A stretch of DNA of 64,000 bases, from the NCBI RefSeq assembly GCF_044762655.1, contig NZ_JBIWER010000007.1:62001-126000 (forward strand), given 5' to 3'. The notes beneath the pieces are model-generated. The model did not search any database. It was given only the letters and a program-made list of their open reading frames with translations, and was not told where the DNA came from. The position numbers and the translations under genes were made by a program. How positions within the stretch are numbered: the first letter of the stretch is position 1; each line of letters starts with the position of its first letter. The DNA comes from Psychrobacillus sp044762655. GTDB lineage: Bacteria; Bacillota; Bacilli; Bacillales_A; Planococcaceae. Of the stretch, positions 23,935 through 31,912 are shown piece by piece.

Positions 23935-24312
23935 TCATTGTTTCTCTAAAGCTTTTCCAAATAACTTACCGATAAAATACCACAGAATATATATACCTAC
24001 TACGATACATACAAAGAACAGGGCACTTTCCATTTTTTCCGGTAAATTTATAGGTTCTAAGAATATTTGAATTGTTACTAATAGATAAATGATAGCTGCA
24101 ATACCTGCCAGTAACACGATGCCGATAATGGATAGCTGCGAATAGGTTAGTTGTTTAATATGGTGACGGTGCTTCGTTATTTCTAAAAGAATGACGAGCA
24201 CTATTGCTGTGAAAGTGATGGTAACTTCTTGAAGATAAATCGAATTGATCAAATAAAGGACGAGCAGCGTAATCATCAGATATTTGTATAGTTCATCAAT
24301 TTGTTTTAGCAC
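23935..24312 (-). CDS. Small integral membrane protein of unknown function
   Basis: The 125-residue product has four hydrophobic helices (about 13-30, 33-50, 60-82, 98-118) separated by short charged loops. I do not recognise a family. It is 19 bases after the thioesterase gene on the same strand and probably co-transcribed with it, then ends at a terminator. Confidence 0.7.
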   Translation of the reverse strand: MLKQIDELYKYLMITLLVLYLINSIYLQEVTITFTAIVLVILLEITKHRHHIKQLTYSQLSIIGIVLLAGIAAIIYLLVTIQIFLEPINLPEKMESALFFVCIVVGIYILWYFIGKLFGKALEKQ

Positions 24313-24331
24313 TTAGCCACTTCCTACCCTT

Positions 24332-24805
24332 TTAGTATTTCATTTCTAAGCGTTGCTTCCGATGAGCACGTCTAGCTGGTCCTGTTTCATAAAGGCGTTT
24401 TTCTTGCTCCGTTTCAGGATGTATCCCAGGTACAGGTACTGGTTTTCCATTTTCATCTACCGCAACCATCGTGACATATGATTCGGTCGTAAGTTTTTCT
24501 TCCCCAGTAAGTAGGTTTGTTGATGTTACTCGAACATAAACCTCCATGGAAGAACGACCTGCATTAGAAACGACTGCCTCTAGCTCCAGTACGTCACCCA
24601 CCTTTGCAGAAGATAGAAAGTCTACTGAGTCTATTGAAGCTGTAACAACAGCACCTTGTGCATGTTTCATGGAGGAAATAGCTGCAATCTCATCAATAAA
24701 TGCAAGCACTCTTCCACCAAAGATTGTTTCATGATGATTAGTATCCGGTGGCAATATTAAATGTGTTTGGATCGTTCTGGATTGACTCATTGGATTAGTG
24801 TTCAT
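24332..24805 (-). CDS. YkhA-like acyl-CoA thioesterase (hotdog fold)
   Basis: The 157-residue protein has the hotdog acyl-CoA thioesterase pattern: LPPDTNHHETIFGGRVLAFID (His and Asn/Gly loop), DSVDFLSSAKVGDVLELEA and SSMEVYVRV. It is close to the YkhA/BFIT group that cleaves acyl-CoA to free acid and CoA in the cytoplasm. Chain-length preference cannot be read from the sequence. Confidence 0.9.
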   Translation of the reverse strand: MNTNPMSQSRTIQTHLILPPDTNHHETIFGGRVLAFIDEIAAISSMKHAQGAVVTASIDSVDFLSSAKVGDVLELEAVVSNAGRSSMEVYVRVTSTNLLTGEEKLTTESYVTMVAVDENGKPVPVPGIHPETEQEKRLYETGPARRAHRKQRLEMKY

Positions 24806-24855
24806 TATTCTTACCCCTCTTATATAAATAATCTATGTTTAGTATAGCACGTTCA

Positions 24856-25824
24856 TTAATACGAGCCAGAATTTGATGTTGTTGCTACACTAGTTGCTGC
24901 AATAGTAGAAATCATAATCGCTTGTTGTGCTTGTAATATAAGCTCTAGCGAAGTTGCCATGGAAATCGCTGCAGTTGCATAAGCTTCTTTAGAAGATCTT
25001 AAGGACAATCCAAAAGCAATAGGGAGGGCTGAGTCTTTGTACCACGAAAATAACTTCATACTTGCAATGGATTCATAGGATGTTACAATCTCGTTTAATT
25101 GTTCTTCATCTAAGTTTAAAGCCGCCATAAATCCTATAATGGGATATTGTGCTTGAGATGTTTTTATTTTGACGCTTTTTAATCCATTGCGAATAATTAC
25201 TGCTCTACTCACCATATTTTCTTCATATGCTGGATTAGAATACGTAAGAACCTGAGACATCCATTGTAGTTCATTCCCGGAATAGAATTTATGTTGCTTT
25301 AGTTCTTTATAATAGCGATTCATCGTTTCAGCTCGAACAGCTGTATCACCTTCCAATTTGCCAAGAAACATTGCATATGGATAATCGTCAGTAGAGGTTA
25401 AAAAGCGATGATGTGCCTTCATATCATCCATCAATTTTTGTGCCATTTTCATTTCATATGGCCATTGATTTTTTTGATCGGACATCATAAGGGCAGCCAA
25501 ATACGTATAGCTATTCATTTTAAAACCAAACTGTTTTAAAGCATCAGCTTTTTCCATTAACAGATTTACTGCTTGTTCTGGTTCTGCTCCGGAAACGTCT
25601 AAAGTTGCAACAAATAATGGATTTAAGTGGGAGCGTAATGCAGAGAAGATGCCTGCTCTTTTTTTCAAATGGCTAGCTACTTCTTGATATCTAGTTTCAT
25701 CAAATTCCTGCTCTAAAGTTACATAATAACCTGCAAGTGACAAAGTTATTCGTTTATCCACACTCCAACCTAATGTTTTTTTCAGTGCATTAAATGTTTG
25801 TTCTAAATTTTGTTCAACGCTCAA
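24856..25824 (-). CDS. DUF4003-family protein
   Basis: The TTG at 25824 lies eight bases after AAGGAG and is a better start than the GTG inside the Shine-Dalgarno region. The 322-residue protein is mostly alpha-helical with no signal peptide and resembles the DUF4003 family common in Bacillales; function unknown. The C-terminus is unusually rich in Ala, Ile and Ser/Thr (AAISMATSLELILQAQQAI, then AATSVATTSNSGSY). It is a single gene divergent from rluF. Confidence 0.72.
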   Translation of the reverse strand: MSVEQNLEQTFNALKKTLGWSVDKRITLSLAGYYVTLEQEFDETRYQEVASHLKKRAGIFSALRSHLNPLFVATLDVSGAEPEQAVNLLMEKADALKQFGFKMNSYTYLAALMMSDQKNQWPYEMKMAQKLMDDMKAHHRFLTSTDDYPYAMFLGKLEGDTAVRAETMNRYYKELKQHKFYSGNELQWMSQVLTYSNPAYEENMVSRAVIIRNGLKSVKIKTSQAQYPIIGFMAALNLDEEQLNEIVTSYESIASMKLFSWYKDSALPIAFGLSLRSSKEAYATAAISMATSLELILQAQQAIMISTIAATSVATTSNSGSY

Positions 25825-25915
25825 GTAAATCACTCCTTTGCTAATTTACGCTATTACTCTAATTTAGTTTCAACTTTTGTTATAATTAAATTAACAAAAA
25901 AAGTAGGTGTCTATA

Positions 25916-26620
25916 ATGCGGATAAATAAATTTTTAAGTGAAGCTGGGATCATCTCGAGACGCGGTGCAGACAAATGGATCACGGATGGAAGAGTAATGA
26001 TAAACGGAAAAACTGCAGAACTCGGCAGTAAAGTAGAAGCTGGGGACGATGTTCGCGTGGATGGCGAGCAAATTGTTGTTGAACAACCACTCGTTTATTT
26101 AGTATTAAATAAGCCTGTTGGTATTACTAGTACCACAGAATCTCATATTAAAGGAAATATCGTTGATTTTGTTAATCATCCACAGCGTATCTTCCATATT
26201 GGGCGTTTAGATAAAGACTCTGATGGTTTAATACTTTTGACGAATGACGGCGATATTGTAAATGAAATACTTCGTGCAGAAAACAGTCATGAGAAAGAGT
26301 ATATTGTAACAGTGAATGAGAAAATTACCGATTCGTTTATTGAGAAAATGGGTGCTGGTGTTAACATCCTTGGTACTAAAACACTGCCTTGTAAAGTGAA
26401 AAAAATAGGACCAAAAACATTCAACATTATTTTAACACAAGGATTAAATCGTCAGATACGAAGAATGTGTTCAGCATTAGGATTTACAGTGAAAAGACTA
26501 CAACGAATCCGAATCATGAACGTATCTATTGAAGGTCTTTCTATTGGGGAATGGAGAGAACTTACACCTACTGAAAAAGCAGAGTTATTTAAGACGCTTA
26601 ACTATTCACCAAAACGGTAA
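25916..26620 (+). CDS. rluF: 23S rRNA pseudouridine synthase RluF
   Basis: The ATG at 25916 follows AGGTG at six bases. The 234-residue protein has an N-terminal S4 RNA-binding domain (MRINKFLSEAGIISRRGAD) and the RsuA/RluB/E/F catalytic motif GRLDKDSDGL with the nucleophilic Asp, plus NRQIRRMCSALG. RluF-type enzymes modify U2604 (and U2605) of 23S rRNA in E. coli. It is followed 22 bases later by a DUF6904 gene on the same strand. Confidence 0.92.
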   Translation: MRINKFLSEAGIISRRGADKWITDGRVMINGKTAELGSKVEAGDDVRVDGEQIVVEQPLVYLVLNKPVGITSTTESHIKGNIVDFVNHPQRIFHIGRLDKDSDGLILLTNDGDIVNEILRAENSHEKEYIVTVNEKITDSFIEKMGAGVNILGTKTLPCKVKKIGPKTFNIILTQGLNRQIRRMCSALGFTVKRLQRIRIMNVSIEGLSIGEWRELTPTEKAELFKTLNYSPKR

Positions 26621-26642
26621 TAGTACATCAGGAGGTGAAAAT

Positions 26643-27362
26643 ATGTTAGCTCTCAAAAATACCGAGAACTTAACTGGAGCACTTATAAGCGGAGATTATT
26701 GGGATTTAGACGAGCTTTGCACGGCACTTCATCGGTTAACTGGAAACGAATCACGCTATCTTGATTGGCAGGGTGCTCGTATGCGTTTATTGCGTATTAT
26801 TCATGACTTAAGAATGGCATACCAAGGAACCAAGAATGTTGAAAGCGTTGGCAATGGCTTGAAGAAAGATACGATGAAAAATCACGATTTTATTGCTTCA
26901 CAGCATAATATTTACTATTCTACAGAAATCTTATGGCCAGATCTTATCTTTGCATTAGTTGCCATCAATGATTTTATACACCTTCACAAAAAATATGAAC
27001 ATGCTACAGATTTAGATATTCATATAGTGAATGTCCGTAAATTTCAATCACTTATTGCAGAAGGTATGAAAGAGAATATGTCAGAAGAAACGTATACCTC
27101 TGTCATACATTATGTGCTAACATCCAAGGCATATGTAGAAGAGTATGCTGTTCAATACATCGACTTGCTTAATCTGTCTTATATCGAAATGTCTAGGGAC
27201 CAACGTATTAAAACTTTTGACTCAATCGCACACAAAATTGTCATCCAATCGAAAGACTATAATAATTTTAAAAGTAAAATTCTAACAGAGTTAAACAAAA
27301 CTAAAAGTACTATCCATGATTTCCAAATGAATATAGAATACCCAGAGGATATCGAGTGGTAA
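26643..27362 (+). CDS. DUF6904-family protein
   Basis: The start is ATG at 26643 behind AGGAGGTGAAAAT; the frame is open further upstream inside rluF but that part is not used. The 239-residue protein begins with the pattern LALKNTENLTGALISGDYWDLDEL and DWQGARMRLLRIIHDLRMAYQG, which I associate with DUF6904. Function unknown; no membrane segment or signal peptide. It is probably co-transcribed with rluF. Confidence 0.72.
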   Translation: MLALKNTENLTGALISGDYWDLDELCTALHRLTGNESRYLDWQGARMRLLRIIHDLRMAYQGTKNVESVGNGLKKDTMKNHDFIASQHNIYYSTEILWPDLIFALVAINDFIHLHKKYEHATDLDIHIVNVRKFQSLIAEGMKENMSEETYTSVIHYVLTSKAYVEEYAVQYIDLLNLSYIEMSRDQRIKTFDSIAHKIVIQSKDYNNFKSKILTELNKTKSTIHDFQMNIEYPEDIEW

Positions 27363-27370
27363 ATTACGGG

Positions 27371-27520
27371 CAAAAGACATGCCAGACCCTTTAAGATCAA
27401 AACCTGTTTCTATCGTTTTCGAAGTGCTTTGGACAGACATTTTACTATATGAATACCGAGTGAATTTTTAGGGATGCTGTTTGGTGACGTCGGTCCGGCA
27501 CCAAACAGCATCCCTTTTTT
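27371..27520 (+). ncRNA. Structured RNA element, copy B, ending in a strong terminator
   Basis: This is the second copy of the element at 13215-13350 (about 73 percent identity by hand over 79 positions). It lies directly after the DUF6904 stop codon. A hairpin AGTG(27423-27426 region)/CAT encloses the conserved CTTTGGA loop; the matching stem in copy A uses different bases, which suggests a real helix. A terminator follows: GGGATGCTGTTTGGTG with CACCAAACAGCATCCC (about 27471-27512) and seven T residues. It may be a stand-alone small RNA or a 3'UTR element. Confidence 0.5.
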
Positions 27521-27602
27521 TGGTAATCTTATGGCATTTGCCTCTCAATTATTTATTCTAAATTATCTTGATCCCAGTTTTCACAGAACATAAATTGCAT
27601 TG

Positions 27603-27640
27603 AAAAAAGCAGCTCCACTAGACATGGAACTGCTTTTTCA
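27603..27640 (-). terminator. Terminator of the MurE-like gene
   Basis: AAAAAGCAG-TCC pairs with GGA-CTGCTTTTT (27604-27638), usable on both strands. The remaining 80 bases between this and RNA copy B show nothing else. Confidence 0.8.
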
Positions 27641-27644
27641 TCTT

Positions 27645-29186
27645 TTATGAGTTTCCAGCTACCCGTTTTTCAAGTGGTTGGAATAATTTCTTTTTATCGA
27701 CATTTGGTCGAATCGTTTCTAGCTGCTCTAGCGCTAGCTTTGCACCATAGTCCATTCCTTGGCAACCGGCTAACAATAGTAAATCACCTTCTGCAACATC
27801 ATTAAGACTACATTTAATAGCTTCAGGCAATTCCTCGTACAGTTGTACATCAATACCTGAACTTTCCATAACTTCCTGGAACACTGCAAGCTCACTTTCG
27901 GAAACTACATCTTTTTGCGTGACATGAGAGCGACTTAAAGTAGCAATAACTTCATGTATACCAAGTTTTGGAGCCCACTTAGCAATGGTCTCTGCATTTT
28001 CTCTGTTAACCGTCACGCCACGATCTCCACGAATAGCATAAACAAGCTTGATACGGTTAAAGTCCATCTTTTGTAAGGTACCGAGGGTAATATCTATATT
28101 CCCACTGTTAGCAAAGTGGTCATCAATAATTTTAAAGTCATCTTCAAAGATAATTTCAAAACGACGTTCTACCCCTACAAACTCCGCCAAACTCTTTTGA
28201 ATTGTAACTACCGGCACTTCACATAATAATCCAATCACTATGCTGACCATTGAATTGTATACCGAGTGAAAACCTGGTGTAGAAAGTTCCACTGTAAAAC
28301 TTTGCTGAGGGATAACAAGATCCTGCGTTACTAAATCTTGTTGAATTTCCACTGTGAATTTAGCTCGACCAGTCGAAAGGTCTAAATTCGTACAAATAAC
28401 ATCTGCAGATTGCTCTTCAACACCTATGGTGATAACCTTTGCTTTTGTTTTATCTACAAGTGAGGCTGAATAAGAATCATCTAAGTTTAAAATAGCAACC
28501 TTGTCCGCTCCAGCATTGCGAATAAGGCTAGATTTATGATAAAAATAATTTTCAAAAGAAGAATGCAAGTCAATATGCTCACGACTAATATTATTTAACG
28601 TGACAATATCAAAGTCCACACAGCCTACGCGATTTAACTCTAAAGCCGAGGAGGATACTTCCATCGTTGCATGGCTTACATGTTCATCGACCATTTGCGC
28701 GTAAAAACGTTGTAAATCTAGAGATTCTGGTGTTGTTAGTTCTGAAGGCTCTGCATAATCTCCTATTTTCACTACGACCGTTCCCATAAGCCCCGTTTTC
28801 AAGCCATGGTTTTCTAATATAGCATTTGTCATAAATGAGGTAGAAGTCTTACCATTCGTCGCGGTGATTCCAATCGTTTTCAACTTCCGAGTTGGATGAT
28901 TATAGAAAGCATCTGCAAGTGTTGCAAGCGCAATTCTTCCATTTTCTACTTTATATTGCGGTACCTCAATTCCATCGATAAAGTCTTCTACTACTAAAGC
29001 AACTGCACCATTTTCAACTGCTTGTCCTGCAAATTGATGCCCATCTACTTTAAATCCTTTTATACATACAAATATCTGCCCTTTTTCCACTTTACGTGAA
29101 TTATAAGCAAGTCCCGTTATTTCTAGCGGTCCTGCATTTTTAGTTTCTAAAACAGATATATGCTTCGTTAAATTTGTAATGTCCAT
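27645..29186 (-). CDS. MurE-like Mur ligase, divergent paralogue
   Basis: The ATG at 29186 follows AAAGGTGG. The 513-residue protein has the Mur ligase layout: N-terminal UDP-binding domain (YNSRKVEKGQIFVCIKG), P-loop GITATNGKTST (about 108-118), the carbamylated-Lys region (FYHKSSLI) and a C-terminal domain. However, the DNPR motif that reads diaminopimelate in MurE is absent, VDYAHTPD is replaced by DDHFANSGN, and GKGHE is replaced by AGCQGMD. It is therefore probably not the housekeeping MurE; it may add a different residue or use another substrate. It is monocistronic. Confidence 0.8.
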   Translation of the reverse strand: MDITNLTKHISVLETKNAGPLEITGLAYNSRKVEKGQIFVCIKGFKVDGHQFAGQAVENGAVALVVEDFIDGIEVPQYKVENGRIALATLADAFYNHPTRKLKTIGITATNGKTSTSFMTNAILENHGLKTGLMGTVVVKIGDYAEPSELTTPESLDLQRFYAQMVDEHVSHATMEVSSSALELNRVGCVDFDIVTLNNISREHIDLHSSFENYFYHKSSLIRNAGADKVAILNLDDSYSASLVDKTKAKVITIGVEEQSADVICTNLDLSTGRAKFTVEIQQDLVTQDLVIPQQSFTVELSTPGFHSVYNSMVSIVIGLLCEVPVVTIQKSLAEFVGVERRFEIIFEDDFKIIDDHFANSGNIDITLGTLQKMDFNRIKLVYAIRGDRGVTVNRENAETIAKWAPKLGIHEVIATLSRSHVTQKDVVSESELAVFQEVMESSGIDVQLYEELPEAIKCSLNDVAEGDLLLLAGCQGMDYGAKLALEQLETIRPNVDKKKLFQPLEKRVAGNS

Positions 29187-29255
29187 CAAACAAGCCACCT
29201 TTTGTTGTAAATCTTCTCCATCAGTTTACCTTAATTATGATAAGAATTAAACAAT

Positions 29256-29292
29256 AACAAAAACCAAGAAGCAGATGTCTTCTCGGTTTTCA
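29256..29292 (-). terminator. Terminator of the DUF6509 gene
   Basis: On the minus strand AAACCGAGAAG pairs with CTTCTTGGTTT (one G-U) over 29261-29290 and is followed by TTGTTATTG. Confidence 0.75.
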
Positions 29293-29294
29293 CT

Positions 29295-29588
29295 TTATAT
29301 AATGTCATTATAATGTTCTTTACAAAAAGCAAGAACGATTGCTTCCTCTTCCTCTTCTAAACCAAAATCCAGCACTTTACCATTGCTTCGGTTTATAAAA
29401 TGGTACTGTACAATGCGCGCTTCTGATTCTTCAATAACCAGAATCACTCGTAAATCTAACGAATTCGTTTCATCAAAAAGTTCATCGTCTTCAGGAACTT
29501 CTATTCCAAGTAAAAATTCATAGCGATCGCCTGTTATTATTCCTGTTGGATCGTTTAACTTATCAACCTCGTAGGATGTTATTTTCAA
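29295..29588 (-). CDS. DUF6509-family protein
   Basis: TTG at 29588 is eight bases after GGAGG and gives MKITSYEVDKLNDPTGI; the GTG at 29597 is inside the Shine-Dalgarno. The 97-residue protein is very acidic (EVPEDDELFDE, GLEEEEEAIV) and matches my memory of DUF6509 (small cytoplasmic proteins of Bacillales, LRVILVIEE...IVQYHF). Function unknown. Confidence 0.7.
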   Translation of the reverse strand: MKITSYEVDKLNDPTGIITGDRYEFLLGIEVPEDDELFDETNSLDLRVILVIEESEARIVQYHFINRSNGKVLDFGLEEEEEAIVLAFCKEHYNDII

Positions 29589-29734
29589 AATGTCCACCTC
29601 CGTACCTACAGTTTATCATTTTTTATAGAAAATAATCCATTTACATTATTATTGGTATAATATGGTTATCATCCTTAAAATTAAGAAATGAAAGAATGCT
29701 TTTCAAATGCATAAAAGCATATTACATAGTGAAA

Positions 29735-29860
29735 CCCGACAAACGCTGATTTTCTCTCTAGGTAGGCGCTTTCCGCGAGCACGGCTCTAGCCTGTAGACT
29801 GTCGCTCGTACTGTTACCACACTGGAGGCGTCGCCCGCCGCTCCAATCCATAGGATCAAC
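29735..29860 (+). repeat. Dispersed intergenic repeat, copy 1
   Basis: The core CGCTTTCCGCGAGCACGGC (from about 29767) with flanks ending CGCCGCTCCAATCCA is one of four related copies in the window (also 39860, 48700 and 63350). It is much more GC-rich than its surroundings and fills most of the 29589-29901 gap. The rest of the gap holds only a hairpin with arms ATGCTTTT/AAAAGCAT at about 29697-29718. Confidence 0.7.
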
Positions 29861-29901
29861 TTTTTTTAGAAATTAAATAAGCAATAATGAAATTGACTCA
29901 T

Positions 29902-30915
29902 TTAGAAAGAATTTTCCAATTCTAGCATCATTGCATATGCTCCTTTAGATTTGTTAGAGCATATAGATAGGATAACTGTATTATGTGGATAATAGGCTGA
30001 GTGAAAACTCACTCCAGGATCGTATCCCATTACATGATATTTATAGATTTCGTTTTCTTTTTTCTCAATCCAAACCCCATACCCGTAATAACTTTCATCT
30101 TCCTCATGAACATATGGAGTCATTAGTATTGTTTTATCATTCAATAATTTGTCTTGTATAAGTGCTTCCCAAAATAACACCATATCATCAGCAGTGACAA
30201 ATGCTCCACCATCTGACCCTCCTTGTATAGGAAGAGAATACATATTTGTTTTCCATGTGCCGTCTTCTTTGTCTATATAACCAATCGCTGTATTAGAAGG
30301 TAATGCATCTAATGCAAAATAACCGGAGTTTTTCATCCCTGCTTTGTCCATAATATTCTGTTGAACATAGTCTATGAATGCCATGCCAGTCACTTTTTCT
30401 ACAATCAAACCAAGCACTATATATCCTGCATTATTATAATAAAACTTCTCACCGGCAATATATTTCTGCTGCTCCTTTTGAAATAATGGTAAAAAATCAT
30501 GCAGTCGGCGGATATGGTACATCGGAATCTTTATCCATAACTCTTCAAAGTCATCCATTATTTCCTCATCAAAATAATCTGGAATTCCCGAAGTATGCGT
30601 TAAAAGATGATGGATCGTTACACCTTCGTGAAAATGTGGAAAAGAAATGTCTAAGACATCTCTTAAAAGGCTATCAAAACTTAGTTTCTTCGCTTCTACA
30701 AGCTGCGCAATTGCAACTGCAGTAAATAATTTACAACCCGAAGCAATACCAAAGCGTGTTTGCTTCTCATTGAGTACCGCGTCAGCACGATTAGCATATC
30801 CAAAACTAGCTTGAAGTTTTACTGAATCACTCTGTTTTACAAAAATAGACCCTGAAAAGTGATTTTCTGTTTGAATCTTTTCTATTTGATTCGTTAAGTT
30901 ATTCAGAACTAACAC
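29902..30915 (-). CDS. Serine hydrolase of the beta-lactamase/penicillin-binding class C type
   Basis: The 337-residue protein has the SxxK motif in GIASGCKLFTA (about residues 55-65), the YxN motif in FYYNNAGYIVLG, and HLLTHTSGIPDY, typical of family S12 (class C beta-lactamase, esterase and D-peptidase). No signal peptide is visible, so it is probably cytoplasmic. The start (GTG at 30915) is uncertain because AGGGGTG overlaps it. It follows the DUF4825 gene almost directly. Confidence 0.83.
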   Translation of the reverse strand: MLVLNNLTNQIEKIQTENHFSGSIFVKQSDSVKLQASFGYANRADAVLNEKQTRFGIASGCKLFTAVAIAQLVEAKKLSFDSLLRDVLDISFPHFHEGVTIHHLLTHTSGIPDYFDEEIMDDFEELWIKIPMYHIRRLHDFLPLFQKEQQKYIAGEKFYYNNAGYIVLGLIVEKVTGMAFIDYVQQNIMDKAGMKNSGYFALDALPSNTAIGYIDKEDGTWKTNMYSLPIQGGSDGGAFVTADDMVLFWEALIQDKLLNDKTILMTPYVHEEDESYYGYGVWIEKKENEIYKYHVMGYDPGVSFHSAYYPHNTVILSICSNKSKGAYAMMLELENSF

Positions 30916-30917
30916 CC

Positions 30918-31436
30918 CTATTTTGTATATTGATTAATCCAATCAGTCATTGTACTTTCTAATAGTGGATTTTGAACTTTCTCTTTAAATACCTTTGGAT
31001 CTATTAAACTAGCATAATCATCTTCAAACCATTGCTCTACATTCTCTCTTGTTATCACATAGGATTGGTGTGAGAAACGCATATTAATTACTTCTAAATT
31101 TTTTATCAAAACAAAGGCCGCTGTCGCATTATAAATGACAGTTTTTTCATCACCACTCGTATTGTAATTTACAACGAATGTACGTGTATCGGAATCCAAC
31201 TCGACTAAATCTCTATAATTAGAAAAAGGTAGATTATTAAATAGATTCGTGATGTTAGAGTTATTTCCCATATAGTCATTTTCGTATGCTAATACTTTTT
31301 GAAAGTCATGTGTCTCTACAGTCAGTTGTTTCACATCTTCTTGAGCTACTTGTTTTTGATTGTTACTTAGTACATAAACTACTCCAAGTAATAATACTAA
31401 AGATATTCCAACTACTAGTCCGATTGTTTTCTGCAA
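30918..31436 (-). CDS. DUF4825-family membrane-anchored protein
   Basis: TTG at 31436 follows GGGGGGAAATAA. The 172-residue protein has one N-terminal membrane helix (residues 4-24) and an extracellular domain with the DUF4825 hallmark YMGNNSNITNLFNNLPF. Function is unknown; related domains occur in putative sensors and anti-sigma-like proteins. It begins at the base after the P-type ATPase remnant and is likely co-transcribed with the serine hydrolase. Confidence 0.78.
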   Translation of the reverse strand: MQKTIGLVVGISLVLLLGVVYVLSNNQKQVAQEDVKQLTVETHDFQKVLAYENDYMGNNSNITNLFNNLPFSNYRDLVELDSDTRTFVVNYNTSGDEKTVIYNATAAFVLIKNLEVINMRFSHQSYVITRENVEQWFEDDYASLIDPKVFKEKVQNPLLESTMTDWINQYTK

Positions 31437-31783
31437 TTATTTCCCCCCTGACATTTTAACCAGCTTAACCAACTCATTGATCATTAAAGGCAGCAAGCTA
31501 AGTCCCACAACTGCGTTAATTATTACTACTAGTCCGATAATAACCGCATCCGCAATCTCCCCGACAAAAGCTGAAATGACAGCTGCAATTATTAGTACAT
31601 AAATGAGGACATTATTAACCTGGGCAAATATTTTCTCTACCCAGGTTTTCTTGCGATTATTACCCAACCGGTTTGGACCGTATTGTTGCAATCTTTTTGT
31701 GCTTCTGCCTCGGTAATCCCTTTTTCACTTTTAACATGAAGCTCCTGGAACACTTCTTCTGTAGACTTTTTATACCAACTCAT
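31437..31783 (-). pseudogene. Remnant of a P-type cation-transporting ATPase
   Basis: From ATG at 31783 the frame reads MSWYKKSTEEVFQELHVKS, the start of a Ca2+/cation ATPase, then breaks at an A-run near 31690 (one base lost) and resumes as LQQYGPNRL...KKTWVEKIFAQVNN and a first helix pair. It then jumps straight to what looks like the extreme C-terminus (LSLLPLMINELVKLVKM). About 750 central codons, including the DKTG phosphorylation site, are missing. So the gene has one frameshift and a large internal deletion. Confidence 0.85.
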
Positions 31784-31912
31784 CTGTTTCACCCAGGTTT
31801 TTGATTTTTTAAGATAATCTTAATAACTTTTATTCCACCCAAGTGGAATAATTTGGTCTGTACCCTTACAATAATAATAATAATAATAGAACGATTGAAG
31901 GAGACAGACGAA

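Noticed and set aside
31437..31691. 84-codon frame as a genuine small membrane protein
   Set aside because: Upstream frame and both ends match a P-type ATPase, so it is a deletion and frameshift remnant.
31870..31889. (ATA)6 triplet run as a phase-variation switch
   Set aside because: It is upstream of the ribosome binding site and too short for a firm claim; mentioned only as a possible tuning element.
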